This document shows, in pieces, positions 35,975 to 44,639 of a stretch of 64,000 nucleotides of DNA. This DNA is from Leptolyngbya sp. Cla-17 (GTDB taxonomy: Bacteria; Cyanobacteriota; Cyanobacteriia; Leptolyngbyales; Leptolyngbyaceae). The notes under the pieces are model-generated. The model had not been told where the DNA came from. It searched no databases and saw only the letters and a list, made by a program, of their open reading frames with translations. The translations under genes and the position numbers were made by a program. Numbering within the stretch: position 1 is the first letter of the stretch; each line of letters opens with the position of its first letter. The stretch is taken from positions 2,269,367-2,333,366 of the forward strand of contig NZ_JAEVYN010000002.1 of the NCBI RefSeq assembly GCF_016807185.1. The letters are read 5' to 3'.

Positions 35975-36135
35975 ACAAGATCTTGTATCTAGAAAATAAA
36001 CTTATATACTAAAAACTTCTGAAACCTCGCATTTTCGTTGCCTTTTCTAAGCATAGGAAAAATAAAGTCTTATACCAAACCGACAAGACTGAGGTCAGGT
36101 TAAGAATTGTGAGAAAATAAAGTCTTATACTGGAT
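35975..36135. other. Two Tn7-like termini placed back to back
   Basis: ACA at 35975-35977 ends the tnsA-side element. After AGATCT (35978-35983), TGT at 35984 opens a terminus pointing right: TGTATCTAGAAAATAAACTT. Two further sites, AATAAAGTCTTATAC near 36061 and again near 36115, strongly resemble the TnsB site of E. coli Tn7 (ACAATAAAGTCTTAAAC) in rightward orientation. These sites cannot serve the leftward element. Confidence 0.55.
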
Positions 36136-36583
36136 TGAATCTTGAGTACGAATGGTACAGAATAGAACCTTATGGGATGTTGAAGCATTGATTTATTGCT
36201 CAGACTGAGCCCTTTGTACACTGTATTGAGATGTTTTAAGGTTCTGTTCAGGCTTAGGGTGCCCGATTCAGGAGGCTGGCGATCGAATGCATGAAAGCAG
36301 GTTAGCAAGTACCTCACGTTGCAGGAATTTTGCACTTGCCCACAGGCATACCGGAAGTATGTTGATTGCGTTGACTCACACCCTAAAAACCTAGAAGAGA
36401 CCATTTCAGCGTTGAAGGCTTTGTGTCAGCATTAGTCTTAACAGGATTTAAAGCGAAAGCACGATACCGACGCGTTACTAGTGCAGTTCTCTTAGTCGAA
36501 ACGGGCGATAACATCAGGGCTACTGACAAGAATGGTAAGGAAACATTCCCTTGTTGACGTAAACTAACTTTTCAGAGGGTTGA
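36136..36583. other. Intergenic stretch, no gene recognised
   Basis: About 450 bases. A 131-codon frame on the - strand (36404-36009) crosses the Tn7-like sites and shows no family pattern. An inverted pair AGAACCTTA (near 36170) / TAAGGTTCT (near 36240) is visible. I see no tRNA gene. Confidence 0.35.
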
Positions 36584-38866
36584 TCAAGGAGTGCGTGAGA
36601 TGCCATTGAAGGCATTTTTAGCAAACCGTTCGCTGAAGCCAACAATGAAGCCGACAATGAGAATCAGGTAGACTTCGCGGGAGTCTAATTTTTTGACATC
36701 ATTGGACTGCTGAACGGAATTTTTAATGTCCGGTCTAAGATAAAGTTCTTGAGGAAGAATTTTGATTACTTCTGCGGCTGGAGTGCTTAGAACGAGCATG
36801 ACAACAATACTAAACGTTGCTCCAATGAGGGGCTGAAGCAGTCCTAGAAGGAAGGGAGAACTGGGGTTTTGCTTCTCGATATCATCGATACGAGTAAAAA
36901 TGCTAATAATTCCCCCGATGCCGCCTGCCAGTAAGGCTAATAAGAAGCGATAAATATGCTGGGTATAAATCGTGTCTGTAGACCATTGAAAGAAGACGTT
37001 GGACATTCCTGTCAATTGAGAATTTGCATCAGATTTATCCACCTTTTGATAAAAGTCTCGAAGGTTGCTGCTTAATGTAGCGTTTTCATCATTTGCATCT
37101 TTGTCAGGTTTGCTTTGTTCCGTGGCTGCTGGAGTGAGCTGTTTTAAATCGCCTTCTAATTTTGCTTGTAGGCTTGCGTCGAGTGTATTAAAAAAATCGA
37201 TTAAAACAAGAAATGTTTCACTGTTTCTTAATGTATCAATTTCAGAAATAATTTGCTTCCGAGCTGTTTGAATCTGAGTGCTGTATGCAGAGGTACCATC
37301 CGATTTTGTATTTTGAACAGCAGTAGAGAAGGTCAGCAATATACTATCGATCTGTTGATGATTCTCAAGGCTTAATAACTCTAGGCGCAGCAATTTTAAT
37401 AGCTCGTTCTGGGGAGGGTTAGAAGACTTGGGACTGCTGACTGGTTCCTCGTTCTGGGGAGGGTTAGAAGACTTGGGACTGCTGACTGGTTCCTCGTTCT
37501 GGGGAGGGTTAGAAGACTTGGGAGCGCTGACTGGTTCAATTGCAGTGATGTTCTTTCGTTCAATTGCAGTGATGTCCTCTCGGCAGTCGGCTAAGGTTGA
37601 TCCTGGTGCAAAGCCTGTGAAACCTGAATTCACCTCACATCTTGGTAAGGATGATGGCAAGGAGAGTAAGAGGGTTCTAGTAGCAGCAATTTTTTGATAG
37701 CTCAGTTGCAGTGCGATTTTATTATCAGTTAGAGGTAAGGTAGATAGTTGGGAGATGGTCAGAGTGCTGACTGTGGCATCAAAGGACTTCAGAATTTTGT
37801 CTTGCAAGGTATTAATTTCAGCTCTGGCGACAGCAATGCGTCTGGTGTTATCAGTGTTAATCGATTGAACGACAAACTTGCCGATGAGCATGAGCAGGCT
37901 CACACCAAAGAAGATGGATAGCCAGATAAACAGAGAAACAATCAGGCCAGCAATAATTTTGCCTTTAATTGTATTTTTGTCAGAGTATTGTGCCCCTTTA
38001 ATGCCTGAAACTCTGCCAATTAGTCGGGTGACATCTCGGAAGCGGTTGACAAAATAGCCTAGAAACCATCCTGTTGGCAGGGAGGCTAGATTCCATTGAT
38101 AGCGGCAGAGCCATCTCTCAACTTCCAGACTAGTGGAAGCCACTAGATAGACAACACCGACCTGGTCAGACGAGACACTCTTTGCGACCTGAGAAATTTG
38201 CTCAATTTTGGGACCAAATCGCTTCAGGGTAGAGAGGCGCTGGGCATTAGTCACTTCATACCGCATCTGGCTTAACATAAGCTGCAAATGATTCAGCTCA
38301 TCGCACAGAATACTGGGGTTTTCCTGGCTCTTGATAAAGTCGTCTCGAACCGCTTGAACTCGTTGCAGCAGTTGTTTTGCGCTTTCAATTTCAAATTTTA
38401 GCGCCGCGTTGGTTTGAATTGTTTGCGCGTTTTCAAACTCATCAAGCTGCTTGATGGCTCTTTCCAGCAGGTTTAAAGCCTGGAGCACCTGCGGGTTAGA
38501 ATTGGCAGGCTTCTGAAGTGTTTTAGCCCCATTTTCATCCGTTTGATCTGGGCTTGTTTGTTGACTTAATGCATCTCGCTTCGCTTGAAGCTGAGCTAAG
38601 AGGGAGCCTTTGTTCGTCTCCTCAAAAACCTGCTGAATCGCCTCATAGGAGAGGAACTCATCTAATAAGACTTGAGTAGTTTCTGTTTGCCTGGGAATAG
38701 CAATGACTCGCATACGTGCCTGACAAAGCTCGTTTTCGGCTCTGATAATGGCTTGATTGAGCGCGCGTCGGTTGCGTTCGGTTTTGGCGGCAGACCAGTC
38801 TCGAAAAATGTGATGTTGCAAGTTAGTGAACCATGCCCTGAAGGGTTTGGTGGGGGAGTATTTCAT
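36584..38866 (-). CDS. Large membrane protein with coiled coils, unknown function
   Basis: 760 residues. N-terminal 300 residues are soluble and helical (RAENELCQARMRVIAIPRQ; LNLLERAIKQLDEFENAQ). A strong double-length membrane segment follows near 310-345 (IIAGLIVSLFIWLSIFFGVSLLMLIG). The middle carries a tandem 15-residue repeat, EEPVSSPKSSNPPQN, about three times (near 455-500). The C-terminus has a three-helix module: RFLLALLAGGIGGIISIFTRI, FLLGLLQPLIGATFSIVVMLVL, and YLILIVGFIVGFSERFAKNAF. I have seen similar 'GGIGGxxSxxTR ... GFxxGFSERF' endings in uncharacterised bacterial membrane proteins but cannot name the family. It follows a small coiled-coil gene on the same strand. It might be cargo of the rightward Tn7-like end; that is only positional. 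Confidence 0.75.
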   Translation of the reverse strand: MKYSPTKPFRAWFTNLQHHIFRDWSAAKTERNRRALNQAIIRAENELCQARMRVIAIPRQTETTQVLLDEFLSYEAIQQVFEETNKGSLLAQLQAKRDALSQQTSPDQTDENGAKTLQKPANSNPQVLQALNLLERAIKQLDEFENAQTIQTNAALKFEIESAKQLLQRVQAVRDDFIKSQENPSILCDELNHLQLMLSQMRYEVTNAQRLSTLKRFGPKIEQISQVAKSVSSDQVGVVYLVASTSLEVERWLCRYQWNLASLPTGWFLGYFVNRFRDVTRLIGRVSGIKGAQYSDKNTIKGKIIAGLIVSLFIWLSIFFGVSLLMLIGKFVVQSINTDNTRRIAVARAEINTLQDKILKSFDATVSTLTISQLSTLPLTDNKIALQLSYQKIAATRTLLLSLPSSLPRCEVNSGFTGFAPGSTLADCREDITAIERKNITAIEPVSAPKSSNPPQNEEPVSSPKSSNPPQNEEPVSSPKSSNPPQNELLKLLRLELLSLENHQQIDSILLTFSTAVQNTKSDGTSAYSTQIQTARKQIISEIDTLRNSETFLVLIDFFNTLDASLQAKLEGDLKQLTPAATEQSKPDKDANDENATLSSNLRDFYQKVDKSDANSQLTGMSNVFFQWSTDTIYTQHIYRFLLALLAGGIGGIISIFTRIDDIEKQNPSSPFLLGLLQPLIGATFSIVVMLVLSTPAAEVIKILPQELYLRPDIKNSVQQSNDVKKLDSREVYLILIVGFIVGFSERFAKNAFNGISRTP

Positions 38867-38923
38867 GTTTGCTCATTCCTTTGAGAAATCGAAGAGCATC
38901 AAGCATCAAGCTTATCAAGCTGG

Positions 38924-39154
38924 CTACACTACTTCTGCTTTTGCATTATCAGCTTCTGGAACCGCTTCATTTTCAGCTAAATCTGATTCGTTTGCTTCGC
39001 TGAGGACTTCTTCTAACACCTGGATTGCCCCACTAATGCGTAACAGAGTATCGTGCAGGTTAGCTTGTTTGACTTCGAGTTCTGCCGTCATCTTTTGACC
39101 AGCTTCGTATTCGGATTTGAGAGATTGAAGGCGTTGTTGGAGTTTTTCTTGCAT
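38924..39154 (-). CDS. Small coiled-coil protein
   Basis: 76 residues, MQEKLQQRLQSLKSEYEAGQKMTAELEVKQANLHDTLLRISGAIQVLEEVL, a continuous heptad-like pattern, then an acidic Ala/Glu-rich tail. It ends 57 bases before the start of the 760-residue membrane protein on the same strand, so the two are likely co-transcribed and may interact through coiled coils. Family not recognised. Confidence 0.6.
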   Translation of the reverse strand: MQEKLQQRLQSLKSEYEAGQKMTAELEVKQANLHDTLLRISGAIQVLEEVLSEANESDLAENEAVPEADNAKAEVV

Positions 39155-39274
39155 GGCTCTAGTAGGGAAAACGTGAAATGCAATAGTTTTTCACTTTGGA
39201 GACAGAAAATATACTATAAAAAGTTTGGATAACGGATAGCATAAGCGAGGTGACTCATCGCACCATACACGATC

Positions 39275-39483
39275 ATGAGTCCGATTGATCCGAAAGTAAC
39301 TGTGTTGAAGTGGATCGATGCCAATCCCAAGGCGGCGGGTATGCGCCAGGGGTTTTCTATGAGTTTAGCTATTATGGGCCGTATGAGCGATTGACGGATG
39401 ATGAGTTAACTGAGATCTTGCACCATCCTCAAGACGCGTGGCCCGAGACATTATTTGAAAGAAAGGACAAAGCAGAAATATAA
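39275..39483 (+). pseudogene. Short hypothetical protein with a frameshift
   Basis: ATG 39275 gives MSPIDPKVTVLKWIDANPKAAGMRQGF. A shift near 39355 gives YEFSYYGPYERLTDDELTEILHHPQDAWPETLFE and stop at 39481-39483. Together they make a plausible protein of about 69 residues. Family not recognised. The order of hydrophobic and charged residues across the shift suggests a real gene that was broken. Confidence 0.4.
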
Positions 39484-39698
39484 GAAGACGGTCATGCAAA
39501 CCATTCTTCAACATGCCCAAAAGCTTGTGTATAGCCTCCTCTGCTTGATGTCCTGTGATAAAAAAATAGTCTCAAAGCCTTGCTGGGGCAGTTCCTTGAA
39601 GCGCAAGGGCATCTCTTAGGGTCACAAACTTAAGTCAAATCAGCGATCGCACTTTTTGAGACTAATCTAGCAAGGCTGAGATCGCACTTCTTTACTCC

Positions 39699-40826
39699 AT
39701 GATGGAAAACTACGATCGCAATTTCAATCAGAGTTCCATACAATCAGAAAGACTTTTATGGGTTGGGTTGAAGTATGAAACCAACTTGCGGATGAGCGAT
39801 CGCACTTTACTCAAACTCATTGCCTCGGATGTGGTCATCGATCAGGCGTATGCGTGGCTATGCCAGAAGCGATCGCACTATCACTTCAACAATGAGGTGT
39901 GGCAGGTGCGGCGCTGGTGGGAGGAGAAAAAACCGCAGCTTCAGGCTCTCTTACGGTCGGGAGGCTATCAGTTTCGCGAATTACGAGCGATTTGGGGTCA
40001 GGGGCAGAAAATCGAGGTTTGGTCAGCGTTAGATGCGCTGGTGTTGAAGGCGATCGCGATTGTTTTAACCGCACACCTCAAACCTCATCTCTCGCTGCGG
40101 TGTTTTCATTTGGCGGGTAGTGGGGGGATGAAGGCTGCGGTGCGAGAGGTGGCGGCTAATGTAGCAGATCACCAGTTTGTTTTTTGGACTGATGTTAAGG
40201 GCTACTATGCCAGCATTAATCATCAGATACTTATGGGAATTGTGGGGCGTTATGTGCAAGATGAGGCAGTTTTGGCGTTGCTTTGGGGCTATTTTCGGCG
40301 GTATGTCAATGATGGGAGCAAGTTCATCGATATTACCCAGGGGATCTCCTTGGGGTGTCCGTTGTCGCCGTAGATGGGGGCGTTGTATCTGAAGCCGTTG
40401 GATGACCGGATGGCGGAATTGGGCTGCTTTTATGTCCGGTTTATGGATGATTGGGTTGTCCTTGCGCCGACCAGGTGGAGGCTACGGCAGGCAGTTAAGG
40501 CGGTGAATGAGGTGATGGCTGACCTCCGGGTTGAGCAACACCCGGATAAGACGTTGATTGGGAGGATTGCACGGGGGTTTGATTTTTTGGGGTATTGGTT
40601 TACGACCGAGGGGTTGGGGATTGCGTCGAAGACGGTGGAGAGGTTTGCTGACCGGGTTTCTCAGCTTTATGAGCAAGGCGCGGGAGAGAACCGCATTGAG
40701 GAATATGTTCGGCGTTGGTGGCGTTGGGTGAAGAGTGGGGTTGGTTTGTACTTCGGCTATGGCCGTTGTCTGTGGGGCTGGGGGCAATGCTGCTATATTG
40801 GCTTCCGACTGGCACGGGTAACCTAA
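39699..40826 (+). pseudogene. Orphan reverse transcriptase with an in-frame amber codon
   Basis: The frame is continuous for 375 codons apart from one TAG at 40371-40373. RT motifs: SALDALVLKAIAIVL, FHLAGSGGMKAAVREV, FWTDVKGYYASINH (motif A), QGISLGCPLSP-TAG-MGALYL (the stop replaces the Leu usual after SP; TTG to TAG is one base), YVRFMDDWVVL (catalytic motif), EQHPDKTLIGRIARGFDFLGY. No domain V-like RNA flanks it, so it is not obviously an intron protein. The last residues, WGWGQCCYIGFRLARVT, look unlike an RT and resemble the end of a lectin/FGE-type variable domain. The gene faces the tail-fibre gene of the injection system end to end, 241 bases away. Confidence 0.75.
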
Positions 40827-41067
40827 TGAATACCCTCATTGGTCGTGCGATCACTTAGAGACGCCGCCTGGGAAAATCATCTATTCTGCTTAGAAGGTGG
40901 TCAGAGAGTGATCCTCACCACCTCGTGTTGTCCATCCTCCATCCGTTGCGGGGTAGATGCACCGGAGGGTACGCAGCGGCTCGCGGCCGTCTCCCATACG
41001 CCCTTTCTCCTCCTTCGGGGGCGTGGCCTGGGGAAACTTCGGGGGCAGTTCGGTTCCCAGCCCCCCC

Positions 41068-43848
41068 TCAGGAGACCCGATCAATCCCACTGGGGTCACT
41101 CCGGTCAAAGCTCGTTGATAGGAGCGGGTCACCTTTGGCGTCGCTCCATTTGCCTGTCAGACGGTTAAATAAATCGATCGCCTCGACCCGTCCGACGAGC
41201 CGCTCCCGCGGTACATAATTCGCGGCCGCCGCCCCGCCGCTCGGTCGCCTGGAAGAGGGGGGCGTTACGCTCAGGGAGACCTCATAATAGCCATCACTCA
41301 GGGGGATTACGTAATTCCGCCCACCGCCGACCCTACGCGCCATGTGGTCATTACCGTAAGCCTCCTTGAAAGTCATAGTGTCCGTGAGTCGGTTGCTGCG
41401 AGCTTCGATCCATCGGATCCGAAGATCGGGCCCTAAGATCAAATCCGGGTAGGTGATGGTGCCGGTAATCGTAGCCTGTGCCACCTGTAACGCACCTTCC
41501 GTCGAGATTCCCCAATCACCGTCCGCGCTTCCCGAACGTTTGATTTTGAGGCCGTCTGCGGACAGGGTTCCTACGATAGTTTGATCGCCATTGAATATGT
41601 TTGTAGTGCGGGTAGCAACCTCATTCCACGTGGGATTTGAGGTTACACTCGTGCCCACTGCTATTTTTCTAAAGAAAAGCCGATCATTAGATGTATAGTT
41701 TGCGGCAATTTGAAGCTGGTGATTATTGCCTGTATTAGAATGCCGAGCTGTAATCAAGTGCGTCCAATCGGAAGAAATATCTGGGACATTTCCAGTAATT
41801 TTTTTATTACCGTCATTTTGGTAAAATCCTGACTTGAGCGGACTGCCAAAATCAGTGATGTTGCTTTCATAACCTAACATTGCCGCTCCGTTCACATCTA
41901 AGGCACCTGCGATCGCGGCATCGCCAGTTACCTTCAGCGTCTCCGTTCCTGAGGCTCCCCCGATACCAACCTTTCCTGTTAGTGTGCTGGTACCTGTAAT
42001 GGAGAGATTGCCTGTTAAGGTTGCGTCTGTTGCTTTTATGTTGCCTTTGACGTCCAGTGTCTCGGTTGGGGTTCGTGTCCCGATACCGACTTTTTTTTCG
42101 ACTCCTTCAAGGGTAAGAACTGTATCCGTGTCGTTAATATTGTCGTGAGGATTTGCTCTTGTTTCTTTATCTGAATAACCAAATTCCAAGAATTGCTTCC
42201 TAGTGCCCCAGTTTCCCTGATTGATGACCCATTTACGATATTTGGAAGCATCAGTAGGATTGGAAGTGACAAATGTCAGATTACTCCCATGATTATCGTT
42301 TGCCTGAGAGGAAGCAATGACGAGGTCGCTATAACCAGAGGACACAACTAACTGCGATCGTTTGTGCGTTCCCTCTGTGTGTGAAAGTAATCCATTAAAT
42401 CGATTTCCACCGCCACCTTTTGCATCTGATGCTGTAATGTCAACTCTGCCGTTGTCTATGTGTAATTTAGATTCTGGAGCATTTGTGCTTATGCCCACAT
42501 TGCAATCTTTGATGACCATTTGCACCGTTCCACTGATGCCTGCTTTCAGCGCAGTATCGTCGTGAGAGCCGCCTTTATACCAGGCAAAATTCGCGTCAGT
42601 ACGAAAGTATTGAGTCCCGCCCTGAATGCCGATGCCGTAAGCACTATTCCATAAATCAATCATTTGGCTCATACTCGAGCCAAAGCTCACACCCGTGACT
42701 GAGAGAGTGCCTGCGATCGCGGCAGACCCAGTCACCCTCAGTTTCTCTATACCTGGGTCTGCACCAATGCCAACATTACCTGCTAATTTGCTAGTACCAG
42801 TGATGGAGAGGTTGCCTGCGATCGCAACAGCGCTAGTTTCACCATTACCATTCATAGCACGGCCAATCGTAAACCTATTCTTTGCACCCTCGTAGTGCAT
42901 GAAGCTAGCAAGTCGTGTATCTGAGTCGTGAACAGCAATTTCTGTGTCGTCGTGGGTTTCTAAGAGTAAACCTGCGGTACTAGCATTCCATCTTTGTCCT
43001 CCCCCATAATTCTGATTCGTGCTGCCGATCGTCAGCGATCCCGAAGCCATAAAACCGGACGGAACGGCAAATCTAACACCATTAGTACTTGTAATATTTA
43101 ATGTACCTGTGATCGCTGTATTCCCATTTAACGTGCTAGTACCAGTGACGGAGAGGTTGCCTGCGATCGCGGTATTTCCTTCTACCTTCAGCTTTTCTGT
43201 ACTTGAAGCACCCCCAATACCTACATTGCCATTAATCTCAAGATTCTGAGTAATGCTCAAATTGCCAGAGAGAACTGCGAGATCGCTGGCTCCGTTCTGC
43301 GATCGTAAAGTAACGCCGTTACCATCCTCAGCAGGTAATTTGAGGCCAGAATATTGGCAACTCGTTAAATCTGCGTCAAAAAAATTAGTGGTTCCTTGAC
43401 GTTTTAAGACAGCCAGCAATACTGAGGACGGTGATATTTCTTCAGAAATAGCAATTGTTGGTTCCTCATAAGTGCGGGTGTTTTCCGGACTTCCCTCCGC
43501 CACCTGCGGATCAGATCCGATTTCGTTCCAAGCAATTGACAGGTTATACGTAGTTGATTTGGCTAGATCTCGCTTTGACAAATCAATTTCAATCTTCTGG
43601 GCGATCAGTATTTGTCTCCCTTCGTTATTGATCGCGGCTCCGGGTGTGATCGTTAAACTAGTGTTTTCAATCGTGACCTGCAAGCCTTCTAGAATTCCAG
43701 AAACATGCAGAAACTGACTGATGCGACGCTGGCGATCAATGTGGTATTCCTGCTCATTTACAAAGTCATCAACTGACAAGTATTGACCATCAAAATAGCG
43801 GGGCCGCTTTTCAACATATTTGGGTTGGGGCTTCAACTCGTTTGACAT
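41068..43848 (-). CDS. Injection-system tail fibre
   Basis: 926 residues, last gene of the cluster. The N-terminal domain (about 1-190) starts YVEKRPRYFDGQYLSVDDFVNEQEYHIDRQRRISQFLHVSGILEGLQV and probably docks to the baseplate. The shaft is a series of repeats like VGIGGASSTEKLKVEGNTAIAGNLSVTGTSTLNGN, typical of trimeric fibres. Several unique inserts lie between them (300-400, 440-560, 690-740). The C-terminal 120 residues (IRWIEARSNRLTDTMTF, GGRNYVIPLSDGYYEVSLSV) are presumably receptor-binding. Their DNA (41068-41400) is much richer in G+C than the rest of the gene, which suggests tip exchange by recombination. In injection systems the fibre decides the target cell or surface. Confidence 0.85.
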   Translation of the reverse strand: MSNELKPQPKYVEKRPRYFDGQYLSVDDFVNEQEYHIDRQRRISQFLHVSGILEGLQVTIENTSLTITPGAAINNEGRQILIAQKIEIDLSKRDLAKSTTYNLSIAWNEIGSDPQVAEGSPENTRTYEEPTIAISEEISPSSVLLAVLKRQGTTNFFDADLTSCQYSGLKLPAEDGNGVTLRSQNGASDLAVLSGNLSITQNLEINGNVGIGGASSTEKLKVEGNTAIAGNLSVTGTSTLNGNTAITGTLNITSTNGVRFAVPSGFMASGSLTIGSTNQNYGGGQRWNASTAGLLLETHDDTEIAVHDSDTRLASFMHYEGAKNRFTIGRAMNGNGETSAVAIAGNLSITGTSKLAGNVGIGADPGIEKLRVTGSAAIAGTLSVTGVSFGSSMSQMIDLWNSAYGIGIQGGTQYFRTDANFAWYKGGSHDDTALKAGISGTVQMVIKDCNVGISTNAPESKLHIDNGRVDITASDAKGGGGNRFNGLLSHTEGTHKRSQLVVSSGYSDLVIASSQANDNHGSNLTFVTSNPTDASKYRKWVINQGNWGTRKQFLEFGYSDKETRANPHDNINDTDTVLTLEGVEKKVGIGTRTPTETLDVKGNIKATDATLTGNLSITGTSTLTGKVGIGGASGTETLKVTGDAAIAGALDVNGAAMLGYESNITDFGSPLKSGFYQNDGNKKITGNVPDISSDWTHLITARHSNTGNNHQLQIAANYTSNDRLFFRKIAVGTSVTSNPTWNEVATRTTNIFNGDQTIVGTLSADGLKIKRSGSADGDWGISTEGALQVAQATITGTITYPDLILGPDLRIRWIEARSNRLTDTMTFKEAYGNDHMARRVGGGRNYVIPLSDGYYEVSLSVTPPSSRRPSGGAAAANYVPRERLVGRVEAIDLFNRLTGKWSDAKGDPLLSTSFDRSDPSGIDRVS

Positions 43849-43881
43849 GATTCATGACTCCAGTTCAAGAATAGTTAGGGA

Positions 43882-44637
43882 TTATTTAGAGGTTGAGGGG
43901 GAGGAATCGGTAGATTTGGGGCGTTGGGTTGTTGTGCCCAAGGCAGTCTTGTTTTGATGGATCTTGTAACCTCGGCTACGAGAGTTTGCGAAAAGGCGCA
44001 GTCTTTGTTTGGAAATATCCTCGCTTTTTACACCCTCTGCCAAAAGCTTTTCTGACGAAGCCAACCGCATCGTTGGCATTAAGATTTGCAGCGCATAGAT
44101 TGTATGGGCTGGCTTTTCGCGATCAATAATGGCGCGGGCAACGGTTTCCTTGCGACGATACTCGGTCAAGTCTTGGCTATCGAGGCGAAGCTGCACCTGA
44201 AAGTAATGAGGAATTTGATCAAACTCAAAAATTTCCACATATTCTGTGACCGATGTATCCTGCGGGTTTACTTGCTTTTGTAGATAGATCTGAAGCAGCT
44301 TCTTCATTGCTGCCTTTGTTCCCCGCTGCTTATAAAGTGGCACAATGCGCTGAATAAAGTCGCGCTTAACTTGTTCATTCCAGTCATCGCGCAGGCTCAG
44401 AGCAACCCAGCCAGCCAGCCAGGGTAAAAACTCTGGCGGCGTTGTTTTGGCCGAAAACTTTGTATGGATCTCAGCTAAAGTTTTCTCAAACCCAGCCGGA
44501 GTTACTACATCCTCAACTGAGACCCCACTGAGAATGGCTTCAAATGCCAGGAGAAATTGCCCCAAAAATGGGTCTTCGTGAAGCGCGGCGGGAAGATAGT
44601 CAAGGTAGCTGCTAGCAGTCTTGGAAGTTAAATTCAT
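43882..44637 (-). CDS. Phage tail protein I-like baseplate protein
   Basis: 251 residues: SYLDYLPAALHEDPFLGQFLLAFEAILSG, then TPPEFLPWLAGWVALSLRDDW, KRDFIQRIVPLYKQRGTKAAMKKLLQIYL. This is the tail_P2_I-like pattern used by eCIS proteins that link baseplate wedge and fibre. The C-terminal 60 residues are basic and low complexity. It is separated from the second baseplate J gene by 2 bases and from the fibre by 33, the usual order wedge - protein I - fibre. Confidence 0.85.
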   Translation of the reverse strand: MNLTSKTASSYLDYLPAALHEDPFLGQFLLAFEAILSGVSVEDVVTPAGFEKTLAEIHTKFSAKTTPPEFLPWLAGWVALSLRDDWNEQVKRDFIQRIVPLYKQRGTKAAMKKLLQIYLQKQVNPQDTSVTEYVEIFEFDQIPHYFQVQLRLDSQDLTEYRRKETVARAIIDREKPAHTIYALQILMPTMRLASSEKLLAEGVKSEDISKQRLRLFANSRSRGYKIHQNKTALGTTTQRPKSTDSSPSTSK

Positions 44638-44639
44638 GG

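Noticed and set aside
31427..36135. RNA-guided (CRISPR-associated) transposon
   Set aside because: tnsA and tnsB alone do not show it. No cas gene, repeat-spacer array or tniQ is present in the window; the tandem 20-bp units at 35911 abut without spacers and fit transposase-binding sites.
36009..36404. 131-codon frame on the - strand
   Set aside because: Runs across the Tn7-like end sites, has odd composition and no recognisable domain.
39699..40826. Second group II intron
   Set aside because: No domain V hairpin or GTGCG-type 5' end is visible around this reverse transcriptase, and its maturase domain is missing.
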